This document shows positions 44,002 through 53,402 of a stretch of 64,000 nucleotides of DNA, piece by piece (the first letter of the stretch is position 1; each line of letters begins with the position of its first letter). Source of the DNA: Sulfurimonas sp. (lineage in GTDB: Bacteria; Campylobacterota; Campylobacteria; Campylobacterales; Sulfurimonadaceae). The notes under the pieces are model-generated. The model saw only the letters and a program-made list of their open reading frames with translations, was not told the DNA's origin and searched no databases. The translations under genes were made by a program, and so were the position numbers. The stretch spans positions 868,001-932,000 of the forward strand of contig NZ_CP093397.1 in assembly GCF_029027585.1 (NCBI RefSeq), given 5' to 3'.

Positions 44002-44505
44002 TTAATTTTTCATTAAACTAAATTTCACAACTGTACCTGTAGCAAATACAGATAAAATTGAACCACCATTAGCATTATTATAAGTGTGTTCTATTTTAAC
44101 TCCTATTATTGCATCTCCACCATTTAAAATTACTTTTTCTTTTAATTCTTTTAAAATAGTTTCATTTGCTTGATTTAAACCTGATTCAATTGAGCCTATT
44201 CTACCACCTACAATATCTCTTACAAAATTAAATAAATCTTTTATAATATTTATTCCATATACACATTGTGCAGAAACGATACAAATTCTTTTTTCTATTG
44301 GCACATCAATAAAAGTTTCCGTTGTTACAAAAATGGAATCTATTTTTTCTTTTCTTAATTCTTCCTCTCTTCTTGATTTTTCTCTTCTTATCACTTCTAC
44401 TATTTGTTCTTTTCTAATAACTTCAGGACTTACACAGTCCGTGCAATACCCATCATTTAATTCTTTCTCTGGAAAGTTATAATTACATTTTATGCACTTA
44501 GGCAT
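44002..44505 (-). CDS. YbjQ/UPF0145-family protein with N-terminal zinc ribbon
   Basis: The 167-residue protein starts with a CxxC...CxxC zinc ribbon (CIKCNYNFPEKELNDGYCTDC), then a charged coiled-coil linker rich in Arg, Glu and Lys (residues about 28-58), and a YbjQ-type domain (RICIVSAQCVYGINIIKDLFNFVRDIVGGR and LKEKVILNGGDAIIGVKIEHTY). YbjQ domains form pentamers and have been linked to metal binding, but no function is established. It stands alone between repeat elements. Confidence 0.75.
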   Translation of the reverse strand: MPKCIKCNYNFPEKELNDGYCTDCVSPEVIRKEQIVEVIRREKSRREEELRKEKIDSIFVTTETFIDVPIEKRICIVSAQCVYGINIIKDLFNFVRDIVGGRIGSIESGLNQANETILKELKEKVILNGGDAIIGVKIEHTYNNANGGSILSVFATGTVVKFSLMKN

Positions 44506-44549
44506 TTTTATTCCTTATCAATTTATTTACAATTATCTCTTTTTTCTGG

Positions 44550-44571
44550 TTACATCTCTCATGAGATGTAA
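44550..44571. repeat. Palindromic repeat
   Basis: TTACATCTC and GAGATGTAA are perfect arms around TCAT. It matches the pattern of the repeats at 9249, 9294 and 43914, with compensated changes in the arms. It lies upstream of the YbjQ-like gene and downstream of the 44603 gene. Confidence 0.75.
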
Positions 44572-44602
44572 TTTACTATATTTCTTGTGACTAAAGTGTA
44601 TT

Positions 44603-45127
44603 TTATCGATAATACATAACTCCACCAATATCAATATATGAACCTGCAAACTCACAGCTAACAGTACCACTTTTTATTTTCTTAGCTTTAACTCTACCGG
44701 TTTCTTTCTGAGTTGTTCTCATTTTAGATGTATAATTAAACCTCATTGTTGTTTTTGTTGTTGACCAATCAAAATCAACTTCGCCCTTGTATCCATGATA
44801 ATCTTTATACTTTGCATCATAGGTATATTGAACAAAACTTCCTGTTCCTCGTGAATTAATTGTAACTATTTGGTTGCCATTACTACTTTTATATACACCA
44901 GCTATATTATCTTTACAAGAAAATTCACTTAAGGATTTACTCTTAACACGCTTACCTTTATTTGATCTTTTTTCTGCTTTTTCCAAATCTTTAACCATCT
45001 GAAGCATAGATGCTGGTGGATTATCCATTTGAGATAACATTTGTTTCATTTTTTGTAGTTCTACTGAATCTGCTTGAACTAAACTACTTATGAGCATAAT
45101 GCTCACTATCAATATACTTTTAAACAT
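44603..45127 (-). CDS. Exported protein of unknown function
   Basis: I chose ATG 45127, which has AAGGAAT upstream and begins a signal peptide (MFKSILIVSIMLISSLVQA); an in-frame start 18 codons earlier lacks these. The mature protein of about 155 residues has a helical Met-rich segment, a lysine-rich linker and a beta-rich C-terminal domain (AGVYKSSNGNQIVTINSRGTGSF...CEFAGSYIDIGGVMYYR) with two cysteines. I do not recognise the family. It is probably periplasmic. Confidence 0.6.
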   Translation of the reverse strand: MFKSILIVSIMLISSLVQADSVELQKMKQMLSQMDNPPASMLQMVKDLEKAEKRSNKGKRVKSKSLSEFSCKDNIAGVYKSSNGNQIVTINSRGTGSFVQYTYDAKYKDYHGYKGEVDFDWSTTKTTMRFNYTSKMRTTQKETGRVKAKKIKSGTVSCEFAGSYIDIGGVMYYR

Positions 45128-45297
45128 TAAAAATTCCTTATATAAAATTTCATAGTATCTATTCTGACATTTGTATGTCACAACGAAAATACATAAGAAA
45201 TAATTCTATCATTAATAAGAGGAACGATAAAATATTAATGTGATTAAATCTTTCTCAAGCATACTTGTGGTCATGTAACTTACCCTATTTATCAGAG

Positions 45298-45591
45298 CTA
45301 TTTAATTTTAGTAGGAGGCTTATTTTTATTAAATATTCTGATAATCCTAATCAGATTTTTTTCTAAATCTACTTTATATACTATTGTATATCCTTTGTAA
45401 ATCATATCTCTTATACTATCATTGCCAAAATATTTTGATTTTCTAAATTTGTATGGAAAGTTTGGTAAGTTGTTGATTAATTCATCTAACTCATTTTTAA
45501 AATTTTCACTTGCACTTAGTTTGTCTTGTGCTATATAGTCTAGAATTTGAAAAAGATTGTTTTTATATCTTTTTAAACGCTTAATTGTCAT
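45298..45591 (-). CDS. RelE/ParE-superfamily toxin
   Basis: The 97-residue basic protein has the ParE/RelE fold pattern: an N-terminal helical hairpin (LFQILDYIAQDKLSASENFKNELDELINNL), then RKSKYFGNDSIRDMIYKGYTIVYKVDLEKNLIRIIRIFN. It overlaps the upstream antitoxin gene by 11 bases, the usual coupling. RelE members cleave mRNA on the ribosome and ParE members poison gyrase; sequence alone does not decide which this is. Confidence 0.82.
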   Translation of the reverse strand: MTIKRLKRYKNNLFQILDYIAQDKLSASENFKNELDELINNLPNFPYKFRKSKYFGNDSIRDMIYKGYTIVYKVDLEKNLIRIIRIFNKNKPPTKIK

Positions 45592-45838
45592 ATTTTGATT
45601 TTAGTTCTTTGAAAAAAGTATTCATTTCATCATCATACTGTTCTTGAGTTAAAAACTCAGCTTTCCCATTCTCAATATCTTCTAAATCTTTTTGTAGTTC
45701 TTTTTGTCTTTCGTAAAAATAAGGATCATATTCTAAGTTCTTATCCTTTGATATAGTTATGCGGTCACTATGATTATTAACATAATTCATAAAATCATTC
45801 ACATAATCATCTTGAACTTCTACTGCCATTGTTTGCAT
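45581..45838 (-). CDS. Antitoxin of RelE/ParE-type pair
   Basis: The 85-residue acidic protein has an N-terminal strand plus helix (AVEVQDDYVNDFMNYVNN) and a long charged C-terminal helix (FYERQKELQKDLEDIENGKAEFLTQEQYDDEMNTFFKELKSKY) of the kind that wraps the toxin. It has AAGGAG before the start and overlaps the toxin gene by 11 bases. Such antitoxins usually repress their own promoter. Confidence 0.78.
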   Translation of the reverse strand: MQTMAVEVQDDYVNDFMNYVNNHSDRITISKDKNLEYDPYFYERQKELQKDLEDIENGKAEFLTQEQYDDEMNTFFKELKSKYDN

Positions 45839-45896
45839 AATATACTCCTTATATTTTAATTTTATCTATTATAGCAAAAAAAATCTAGTTCTCAAA

Positions 45897-46715
45897 TTAG
45901 ATTTTTATCAAAATCTTATCAAGCATACTAGTAGTCAAAACTCTTTTCAACGCACCTAGTATATGAGTAGCTAGAGTGTTATAATATCTTGCTTGTGGTT
46001 TTTTAGCTTCAAGAGCATGAACTATATTTTTTATAACAACGACAGAGTTTTTTGTGAAGGGGTCATTTTCTTTTTCTTCTTTTGATTCTAGTAGTTCTTC
46101 GTTGTACTCTCTCTCAAAAATACTGCCTTTTGAAATGACATTTTTTTTAAACATTTTTAAAGCATTTTGTCTAAAGTCAGACCTAACAGGGCCTGTATTT
46201 ATGGTGCAGACAAATATATCTGTATCCATAAGTTCCAAACGAAGTGTGTCACATAAGCCTTCTATGGCATACTTAGATGCATTGTAAGCTCCTCTAAAAC
46301 GAAGAGAGATAATTCCCAAAACAGAAGAGTGTTGTAAAATTCTTCCATATCCTTGTTTTCGCATAATTTTAAGACTTTGTCTTGTTAGCTCATGGAGTCC
46401 GAAAAAGTTTGTTTCAAACTGCTCTTTTAGTGCATCTGTTGTTATATCTTCAACTGCTCCAGGTTGCCCAAATCCAGCGTTGTTAAAAACTGCATAAAGT
46501 TCTTTATCTTTAGTTATAAAATCTAGTATCTTTTTAATGTTTGAAGAAGAAGTAACATCAAGTAAATAAGCATCTAAACCTTCACTTCTTAATCTTTTTA
46601 CATCTTCTTCTTTTCTGGCAGTTGCGTAAACTTTGTAGCCATTTTGATGTAAATAATGAGCGGTATCATACCCGATACCACTAGAACAACCAGTTATTAA
46701 GATATTTTTTTTCAT
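45897..46715 (-). CDS. Short-chain dehydrogenase/reductase
   Basis: The 272-residue protein has the classical SDR nucleotide site ITGCSSGIGYDTAHYL, the NNAGFGQPG structural motif, the catalytic serine (LQHSSVLG) and YNASKYAIEG (YxxxK). It uses NAD(P)H to reduce or oxidise an unknown substrate. It overlaps the end of the upstream thioredoxin-like gene by 4 bases (ATGA), so the two are co-translated. Confidence 0.88.
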   Translation of the reverse strand: MKKNILITGCSSGIGYDTAHYLHQNGYKVYATARKEEDVKRLRSEGLDAYLLDVTSSSNIKKILDFITKDKELYAVFNNAGFGQPGAVEDITTDALKEQFETNFFGLHELTRQSLKIMRKQGYGRILQHSSVLGIISLRFRGAYNASKYAIEGLCDTLRLELMDTDIFVCTINTGPVRSDFRQNALKMFKKNVISKGSIFEREYNEELLESKEEKENDPFTKNSVVVIKNIVHALEAKKPQARYYNTLATHILGALKRVLTTSMLDKILIKI

Positions 46716-47032
46716 GAAGTCATAATCTCATAAGGTCTTTTAATCTCACGAATAACCTCATCAACACTCATGTGACGAGATTTTCGTAAAAACTCTTTAG
46801 AATCAAGAAAAACTAAAACAGTAGGAATACTAAAAACTCCAAAATGAGGAGCTATTTCTTCATTTAACGAGATATCCACACTCTGAATTTTAAACTCTTT
46901 AAAGTTAGCATCTATTGCCTCTAAAAGTTTAGGTTTTAGTGCATGACAGACATTACAAGTCGGAGCAGAAAAGTAAACCATAACCGCTATATTTTCATTT
47001 ATACATTTTTGAATATTTTGGATTGTTTGCAT
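46712..47032 (-). CDS. Thioredoxin-family protein
   Basis: The 106-residue cytoplasmic protein has a thioredoxin fold with the redox site APTCNVCHALKP (CxxC is CNVC, not the CGPC of thioredoxin) and the cis-proline segment FSIPTVLVFLDSKEF. It probably acts as a thiol-disulfide reductant for a specific partner, possibly the SDR encoded by the overlapping gene. Confidence 0.85.
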   Translation of the reverse strand: MQTIQNIQKCINENIAVMVYFSAPTCNVCHALKPKLLEAIDANFKEFKIQSVDISLNEEIAPHFGVFSIPTVLVFLDSKEFLRKSRHMSVDEVIREIKRPYEIMTS

Positions 47033-47066
47033 GATGAAATTATAACAAATATAATCTCATTATAAT

Positions 47067-47813
47067 TTAAAAATGATATTTTAAGCCAATGCTTATCGTT
47101 CTTATCCACATATCTTCAAATTTGTAAACTCCGATTGAATGCGTTGTATTTCCTGCTGTTCTTTCATCACCTGAAGAGGCATCACCTATATTTACTAATG
47201 ATAAATCAGCAGTAAATGATAGATTTTGACTTAATAAATAGTCGATGCCTACTGCTAGGCGATAAGAAAGTCCTATTGTAGTTTTATCCTTTAGATAAGT
47301 AAGATGCTTACCGTTGCTGAATTCCTCTCCAGATTTAAATTCATTTCTTGACTGACCAATGCCTACTCCGATGTAAGGTGAAAAAGAATTTATGGTAGTA
47401 AAATCATAATAAGCACTAAGCAAAATTAATCGTGAATCCATATCTGCGATAAATTCAGTGTGATGATTTCCTGGAAAGTTAGTTGTCCAATCCAAATTAC
47501 TCTTTATTTTGTAGTAGCTAATATCAAAGCGATAATTATTTGACACTCTATAACCAATACGAACTCCATTCATTGTATTAACATGAAGATTTATATCACT
47601 CATACGCCCATTAAAAGAACCGCCTGAAGTATCTGGTCCAGAATTAGGACCACCATAAATACTTACTGCCTGTCCACTAAATAATTCAACATAATATGGA
47701 TTAAAATCTTCTGCATATACGCTGCTTGTATTTATAAAAAGACCTAATGCTAATAATAATTTATAGGGATAACGCATATAAGATTTTTTAACTCTTAAAA
47801 TATTTTTTACCAT
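47067..47813 (-). CDS. Outer-membrane beta-barrel protein
   Basis: After a signal peptide (KLLLALGLFINTSSVYA) the protein shows alternating amphipathic beta strands and ends in ISIGLKYHF, with the terminal phenylalanine recognised by the Bam complex. An eight-stranded OmpA/OmpW-like porin fold is likely. ATG 47813 has AAGG upstream; an in-frame TTG lies 7 codons earlier and ATG 47777 starts closer to the signal peptide. The function is unknown. Confidence 0.75.
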   Translation of the reverse strand: MVKNILRVKKSYMRYPYKLLLALGLFINTSSVYAEDFNPYYVELFSGQAVSIYGGPNSGPDTSGGSFNGRMSDINLHVNTMNGVRIGYRVSNNYRFDISYYKIKSNLDWTTNFPGNHHTEFIADMDSRLILLSAYYDFTTINSFSPYIGVGIGQSRNEFKSGEEFSNGKHLTYLKDKTTIGLSYRLAVGIDYLLSQNLSFTADLSLVNIGDASSGDERTAGNTTHSIGVYKFEDMWIRTISIGLKYHF

Positions 47814-48002
47814 TATTTCAACCTTGTACTTCAATATTTAACTATACTCTTTTATAACTATTTTCTATTATATTTATAATACTTCATTATAGCATATAAT
47901 AACTTTAGTTAATTTTTATCTAAAAAAAATTATGATAATCAATGCAAATATGATAGTTAAATTCTTTTTCAAATTCTATAATATAATAGTTATAATACTA
48001 TC

Positions 48003-48911
48003 ATGAGTTCAATAATATTTTCTATTCTTAGCATCTACATCTTCATCGTGATCGGTTTTATAGCAAAGCTGAGTTTTAAAGAAAAAATTGATGATAAAAC
48101 CATAAACCTTATAAATATATATTTTTTACAAGTCTTTTTAACCTTTTGGGGACTTCTTATTCGCCCTATCGATATTACACTTTTATATGCTCCAAGTATT
48201 TATCTAGGTATCGTTCTAATTTTACTTTTAGTATCTATTTTTGTTGCAAAAAAACTCTTCTCTTCACCAAAAGAGTACTCCATAGCAACAGTTGCAGCCA
48301 TCATAGGTAATACTGGGAACTTAGGAATCCCGATAAACATAGCTATATTTGGAGAAGAGTCCATTCCATATACCACTGTCGTAAACCTTGTGAATGTTTT
48401 TGTAGTTTACACTGTTGGTGTTTTTTACTACTCTCGTAGCACTTATGACATAAAAACCTCACTTTTTAACATCATAAAACTTCCTATTTTATGGGCATCT
48501 ATCATTGCTATACTTCTTAGCATCTACGGGTACAAACCATCAGGTGCAATAGCAAATATGTTAATGATGGGAGCATACGCATCTATGACTATGCAACTCT
48601 TTTTATTTGGTATCTATCTTTATGGAACTAAAATAAAAGAAGTTAGTAAAAGCCTAATAATCTGGGTAATTACTTTCAAGTTTATCCTCTTGCCACTTAT
48701 AGCCTTCATAGTTCTTTACTTTTTAGAACTTGATTCTATGATAAAAGGCATAATCTTTATAGAACTTATGATGCCTCTTGCAGTTGCAAATGTAAACTTA
48801 GCATCTCTGTATGATTGCAAACCAAAAGTTGTAACTGCTTTAGTCTTCATTTCATCTATTATATTTTTAGGCGTAATTTTTATAGCTGTCAAGGCTTTAG
48901 AGTATTTATGA
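48003..48911 (+). CDS. AEC-family (auxin efflux carrier-like) transporter
   Basis: The 302-residue protein has about ten membrane segments in two repeated halves, with the family features IGNTGNLGIPINIAIFG in the first and ELMMPLAVANVNLASLY in the second. Bacterial AEC proteins move organic acids such as malate or malonate; the substrate here is not known. It is a single gene upstream of glnA. Confidence 0.82.
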   Translation: MSSIIFSILSIYIFIVIGFIAKLSFKEKIDDKTINLINIYFLQVFLTFWGLLIRPIDITLLYAPSIYLGIVLILLLVSIFVAKKLFSSPKEYSIATVAAIIGNTGNLGIPINIAIFGEESIPYTTVVNLVNVFVVYTVGVFYYSRSTYDIKTSLFNIIKLPILWASIIAILLSIYGYKPSGAIANMLMMGAYASMTMQLFLFGIYLYGTKIKEVSKSLIIWVITFKFILLPLIAFIVLYFLELDSMIKGIIFIELMMPLAVANVNLASLYDCKPKVVTALVFISSIIFLGVIFIAVKALEYL

Positions 48912-48975
48912 AACATTATTTAGTTATTGGTTAAAATTTAAACAAAAATTATCTTTTGATTAAATGTAAATGAGA

Positions 48976-48981
48976 TATACT
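48976..48981 (+). promoter_or_regulatory. Candidate -10 box for glnA
   Basis: TATACT lies 31 bases before the glnA ATG in an AT-rich stretch, followed by the ribosome binding site CGGGAG. No sigma-54 site is apparent in this gap, so nitrogen control through RpoN is not supported by the sequence. Confidence 0.45.
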
Positions 48982-49012
48982 AATATCAAATTTTAATTTC
49001 GGGAGAAAATGA

Positions 49013-50443
49013 ATGGGAAAATTTGTTAACAATACAGAAGAGTTTTTTGCTTTTTGTGAAGAAAATGATGTTCAATTTGTAGACTTTAGATTTACAGATA
49101 TTAAAGGTGCATGGCACCATATCAGTTATAGAATGAGTGCTGTTAATGCTACTCAACTTGAGAATGGATTACCATTTGATGGTTCTTCAATCGAGGCATG
49201 GCAACCAATAAACAAATCAGATATGCTATTAAAGCCTGATGTTGGAACTGCCTTCTTAGATCCATTTACTGCTGACCCTACTATTATTGTAATTTGTGAT
49301 GTTTATGATATTTACAAAGATCAAGCTTATGAAAGATGCCCTCGTTCAATCGCAAAAGCAACACTTAAACATGCTGAAGAGATTGGCATAGCTGATACTG
49401 CTTACTTTGGACCTGAAAATGAATTTTTTATCTTTGACAATGTAACTTTTGTTGATAATATCAATCAAGCTGGTTATAAAGTCGATACTGAAGAGGGTGG
49501 CTGGAACTCTAATACTGAGTATAAAGATATGTACAATACTGGTCATAGACCAGGAACTAAAGGTGGTTACTTTCCAGTAGCACCGACGGATTCTGCTGTT
49601 GATATGAGAGCTGAAATGATGCAAATTTTAGAGCAAGTTGGTCTTGAAGTAATGCTTGGTCACCATGAAGTTGCACAAGGTCAACATGAACTTGGAATTG
49701 TTTTCTCTGACATCATCGGTGCTGCTGATAATGTTCAAAAATACAAATATGTTGTAAAAATGGTAGCTCACCTCAATGGTAAAACTGCTACATTTATGCC
49801 TAAGCCACTTTATGGTGACAACGGAAATGGTATGCATGTTCACCAATCACTTTGGAAAGATGGCAAAAATCTTTTTTATGCTCCAGGTCAGTATGCAAAC
49901 TTAAGTCAAATGGCTGTTAATTATGCTGGTGGTATCTTTAAACATGCTGCTTCTGTTTCAGCTTTTACAAATCCAACTACTAACTCATACAAAAGACTTT
50001 TACCAGGGTTTGAAGCTCCTTCAATCTTGACTTACTCTTCTCAAAATCGTTCTGCTGCTTGTCGTATTCCTTATGGTGCTGGTGAAATGGCTACTCGTAT
50101 CGAGATGAGATTTCCAGATTCTACTGCTTGTCCTTACTTAGCATTTGCTGTAATGATGATGGCTGGACTTGACGGTATCAAAAAAGAAACTGTTCCTGTT
50201 GGTCCAATGGATGAAGATTTATTTGAGCTTTCTCTTGATGAGATTCGTGAGAAAAACATTCCTCAGATGCCACATACACTTCGTGAAGCATTAGAAGGTC
50301 TAATCAGTGATAATGACTTCTTAAAACCTGTATTTACTCAAGAGTTTATAGATGCTTATCAACATTATAGATTTGAGCGTGATGTATGGCCAGATGAAGG
50401 TCGTCCAACTGCTTATGAGTTTAAAACTACTTACCAATGCTAA
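49013..50443 (+). CDS. glnA: Glutamine synthetase, type I
   Basis: The 476-residue enzyme has the GS signatures [38 protein letters not shown] (ATP site) and [25 protein letters not shown]. It joins ammonia to glutamate with ATP as a dodecamer. The loop that carries the adenylylated tyrosine in E. coli (NLYDLP) reads EDLFEL here, with Phe404 in the tyrosine's place. The enzyme is therefore not expected to be controlled by adenylylation. A strong terminator follows directly. Confidence 0.98.
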   Translation: MGKFVNNTEEFFAFCEENDVQFVDFRFTDIKGAWHHISYRMSAVNATQLENGLPFDGSSIEAWQPINKSDMLLKPDVGTAFLDPFTADPTIIVICDVYDIYKDQAYERCPRSIAKATLKHAEEIGIADTAYFGPENEFFIFDNVTFVDNINQAGYKVDTEEGGWNSNTEYKDMYNTGHRPGTKGGYFPVAPTDSAVDMRAEMMQILEQVGLEVMLGHHEVAQGQHELGIVFSDIIGAADNVQKYKYVVKMVAHLNGKTATFMPKPLYGDNGNGMHVHQSLWKDGKNLFYAPGQYANLSQMAVNYAGGIFKHAASVSAFTNPTTNSYKRLLPGFEAPSILTYSSQNRSAACRIPYGAGEMATRIEMRFPDSTACPYLAFAVMMMAGLDGIKKETVPVGPMDEDLFELSLDEIREKNIPQMPHTLREALEGLISDNDFLKPVFTQEFIDAYQHYRFERDVWPDEGRPTAYEFKTTYQC

Positions 50444-50446
50444 ATT

Positions 50447-50471
50447 AAATGAGGCTTTTGCCTCATTTTTT
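50447..50471 (+). terminator. Intrinsic terminator of glnA
   Basis: AAATGAGGC and GCCTCATTT form a 9-bp stem with a TTTT loop, followed by further T's, 4 bases after the glnA stop. This is the clearest Rho-independent terminator in the window. Confidence 0.9.
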
Positions 50472-50499
50472 GATACAATATACTAAAAAATAGAGTATC

Positions 50500-51405
50500 A
50501 TGCAAGAAAATATTTCTAAAGAACTAATCGATGAAATTGTTAAACTCTCTAAAAATGCTGATAAAGAACTCTACTCTAAAATAAAAACCCTTATAAATAT
50601 CTACAACGAACAAGTAAACCTAAATAATAAAATTACAAAAGAAAATGACTTTTTTTTAAAAAAATGGGATAAAAGAAATATATTATCTCATAATAAAAAA
50701 GATAAACTTATGGAACAACAATCTCGTTTAGCATCTATGGGTGAGATGATAGATGCTGTCGCACATCAATGGAAACAACCCTTAAATGCCATAAGTATGA
50801 TGGTAGATATACTTCGAGATGATTATAGCACTGGTCATGTAAACGATTCATATATAGATGATTTAGATACAACAGTACATTTACAAATAGACCACATGGT
50901 AAATACTCTTAGTGAATTTAGAACCTTTTTAAGACCTTCTACTAAAAATGAAGACTTTCAAATAGGTAGCGTTATACAAAATGTTGAAATTCTTATGAAA
51001 GATGAGTTAATCACTCAAAACCTACATATAAAAATAGATATAGATGAAGACATAAGTATCTTTGGAAATAAAAATGAGTTTAAACATCTTTTCATTAATC
51101 TAATAAATAATTCTATTGACGCTTTTAATGAAAAAAATATATCTGCAAGAGAAATTAATATCAGAGCCTACAAAGAAGGTAAAAACATATATATTGAAGT
51201 TGAAGATAATGCTGGAGGAATTCCAAAAAATATAATCAACCATATTTTCAGACCTAATGTAACAACAAAAGCAGAAGGAAAAGGCACAGGAATCGGTCTT
51301 TATATGAGTTCTCAAATCGTTACAAAAAACAATGGCACTATTAATGTTCACAACACTGATGAAGGTGCTTTTTTTACAATAATCTTACACCAACCATTTA
51401 TTTGA
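50500..51405 (+). CDS. Soluble sensor histidine kinase
   Basis: The 301-residue protein has a short helical N-terminal part (residues 1-75), the phosphoacceptor motif MGEMIDAVAHQWKQPLNAIS, typical of kinases in this phylum, and an ATPase domain with the N box (HLFINLINNSIDAF), G1 (VEDNAGGIP) and G2 (GKGTGIGLYMSSQIV). It has no membrane segment or PAS domain, so it senses a cytoplasmic signal or partner. No response regulator lies nearby. A paralogue with the same layout lies downstream of leuA. Confidence 0.88.
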   Translation: MQENISKELIDEIVKLSKNADKELYSKIKTLINIYNEQVNLNNKITKENDFFLKKWDKRNILSHNKKDKLMEQQSRLASMGEMIDAVAHQWKQPLNAISMMVDILRDDYSTGHVNDSYIDDLDTTVHLQIDHMVNTLSEFRTFLRPSTKNEDFQIGSVIQNVEILMKDELITQNLHIKIDIDEDISIFGNKNEFKHLFINLINNSIDAFNEKNISAREINIRAYKEGKNIYIEVEDNAGGIPKNIINHIFRPNVTTKAEGKGTGIGLYMSSQIVTKNNGTINVHNTDEGAFFTIILHQPFI

Positions 51406-51411
51406 TATAAT
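51406..51411 (+). promoter_or_regulatory. Candidate -10 box ahead of the leuA leader element
   Basis: TATAAT directly follows the kinase stop codon and is preceded by T-rich sequence as in sigma-70 promoters of Campylobacterota. Transcription would start near 51418, just before the inverted-repeat element at 51431, making that element a transcribed leader. Confidence 0.5.
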
Positions 51412-51430
51412 TGCGATTAAGATAGCTAAA

Positions 51431-51692
51431 GTTACAGACCATAAATAACTTCATTCTCAACAATATTTAAAAGGTTTAGGTTCAAGACAAACTTTTTTTG
51501 GCGATACGAGTATCGTTAAAGAAAGTTTAACGCAGAAGATGAATCTTTTAAATGTTGCCCTTCGGGTGAGAAGAGAAGCTACAAGCTACTTCGTTAAAAG
51601 CTCTTTAAGCTACTAGTAGCTCATGCGAACTTTCGCCTTGTATCTTATAGCTTCTCTTCTCATTGAGTATGAAGTTATTTATGGTCTGTAAC
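51431..51692 (+). ncRNA. Nested inverted-repeat element upstream of leuA
   Basis: The 328-base gap between the kinase and leuA is filled by this structure. Outer arms 51431-51460 and 51663-51692 are 30 bases each with one mismatch. A second stem (51567-51585 with 51644-51662, 19 bases, one mismatch) abuts the outer one. A third pairs the AACA...ATTTAAAAG region (from 51459) with CTTTTAAATGTT (from 51544). Smaller hairpins are CGATAC/GTATCG, CCC/GGG around TTC at 51558, and the palindrome AGCTACTAGTAGCT. A small ORF (51539-51616, 25 codons, four Leu and three Val) lies inside. It is either a leu leader RNA or a non-coding element; I recognise no known family. Confidence 0.6.
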
Positions 51693-51733
51693 TTATAAGA
51701 GTGCCTATCAAAATTTCAAGTAAGGATTCAATT

Positions 51734-53391
51734 ATGAGTCAGATAAAACAAGGTAAATACAAGCCTTACCCACAAATAGATTTGCCAAATCGTTCTTGGC
51801 CAACTAAAACAATTACTTCAGCTCCATTATGGTGTAGTGTAGATTTACGAGATGGAAATCAAGCACTTATCAACCCTATGGACATGAACAAAAAACTTGA
51901 ACTTTTCGCACTCTTATTAAAACTTGGATTTAAAGAAATAGAAGTTGGTTTTCCATCTGCTTCAAAAGTAGAATTGACTTTTTACGCCGTTTGGTTGATG
52001 ATAATCTTATACCAGATGATGTAACAGTTCAAGTTTTAGTTCAAGCAAGAGAGCATTTGATTGCTAAAAGTTTTGATGCACTTAAGGGTGTTAAAAAAGC
52101 GACTTTGCATCTATACAACTCTACTTCTACTGCTCAAAGAAAAATAGTTTTTGGCAAGAGTCAAAAAGAGATAATTGAACTAGCATTAGAAGGTGTGAAA
52201 TTAGTAAAAAAGTATGAAAAGACTCATGATGGAGAGATATTTTTAGAGTACTCACCTGAAAGTTTTACAGGAACAGAGTTAGAATTTGCAGTAGAAATCT
52301 CAAATGCAGTTACAAAAGAGTGGGGGATTTGTGAACAAAGAAAAGTTATCATAAACCTTCCTGCAACTGTTGAGATGGCAACTCCAAATATTTACGCTGA
52401 CCAAATAGAGTGGATGGCAAATAACTTAGAAAATAGAGAAAATGTCATCATTTCAACTCACACGCATAACGACAGAGGAACTTCTGTAGCAGCTACTGAG
52501 TTGGCTCTTTTAGCTGGAGCAGATAGAGTTGAAGGAACACTTTTAAGTAATGGAGAGAGAACAGGAAATGTTGATATTATTACCTTAGCTTTAAACATGA
52601 CAACTCAAGGTTTAAACTCTAAACTTGATTTTACAAATATAAATGAAGTTTTAGATGTTGTTGAGAGATGTACTGAAATAGATACACACTTTCGTCACCC
52701 TTATGTTGGAGAGTTAGTTTACACTGCATTTTCTGGCTCACATCAAGATGCGATAAACAAAGGTTTAGCTTATCAAAAAAATAAAGAAGATGAGTTTTGG
52801 GAAGTTCCATACTTACCAATAGACCCGGAGGATGTTGGAAGAAGTTACGAGAGTATCATTCGTATAAACTCACAATCTGGTAAAGGCGGAGTAGCTTTTA
52901 TACTAGAGAAAAACTTTGCTTATAGCCTACCAAAAGCTATGCACCCTGAAATAGGAAAGATAGTTCAGGGTGTTACAGATGCTAAAGGTAAAGAGCTAGA
53001 TGCTAAAGAGATTTTAGAGATATTTAAAGACACTTACTTTAGAGCAAAAGAACATATTTCGTTTGTTGATTTTAGAGTAAAATCTGATAATAAACTATCT
53101 TCTTGTACGCTTACTTACAGTTATAATGGAGTGCAGATAGTAGCATCAGGAGAAGGAAATGGTCCCATAGATGCTTGTAAAAATGCTCTTATGAAAGACT
53201 ATAAAAATGAGTTTACTATAAACTCTTACTCTGAACACTCCTGTGGAGATAAAAGTTCAGCTTTAGCCGTTGCATATATAGAAATACAAACAAAAGAAAC
53301 TTTATCTTGTTATGGCGTTGGTAGAGATAATGACATAGCAACAGCATCTGTAAAAGCTATGTTTTGTGCATTAAATAGAGCTTTTAGTTAA
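51734..53391 (+). CDS. leuA: 2-isopropylmalate synthase, long form (apparent frameshift)
   Basis: The start [23 protein letters not shown] has AAGGA upstream. The N-terminal part ([21 protein letters not shown]...[14 protein letters not shown]) and the rest ([20 protein letters not shown]...[41 protein letters not shown] and a C-terminal LeuA dimer domain) are in different frames. The break is at GAATTGAC (near 51974). Adding one T restores [10 protein letters not shown] and a full enzyme of about 552 residues. It condenses acetyl-CoA with 2-ketoisovalerate, the first step to leucine, and is usually inhibited by leucine. The break looks like a homopolymer error. Confidence 0.92.
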
Positions 53392-53402
53392 GTAAAACTT
53401 AG

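Noticed and set aside
51701..53391. leuA as two separate genes
   Set aside because: The two halves are contiguous in the family and rejoin with one added T.
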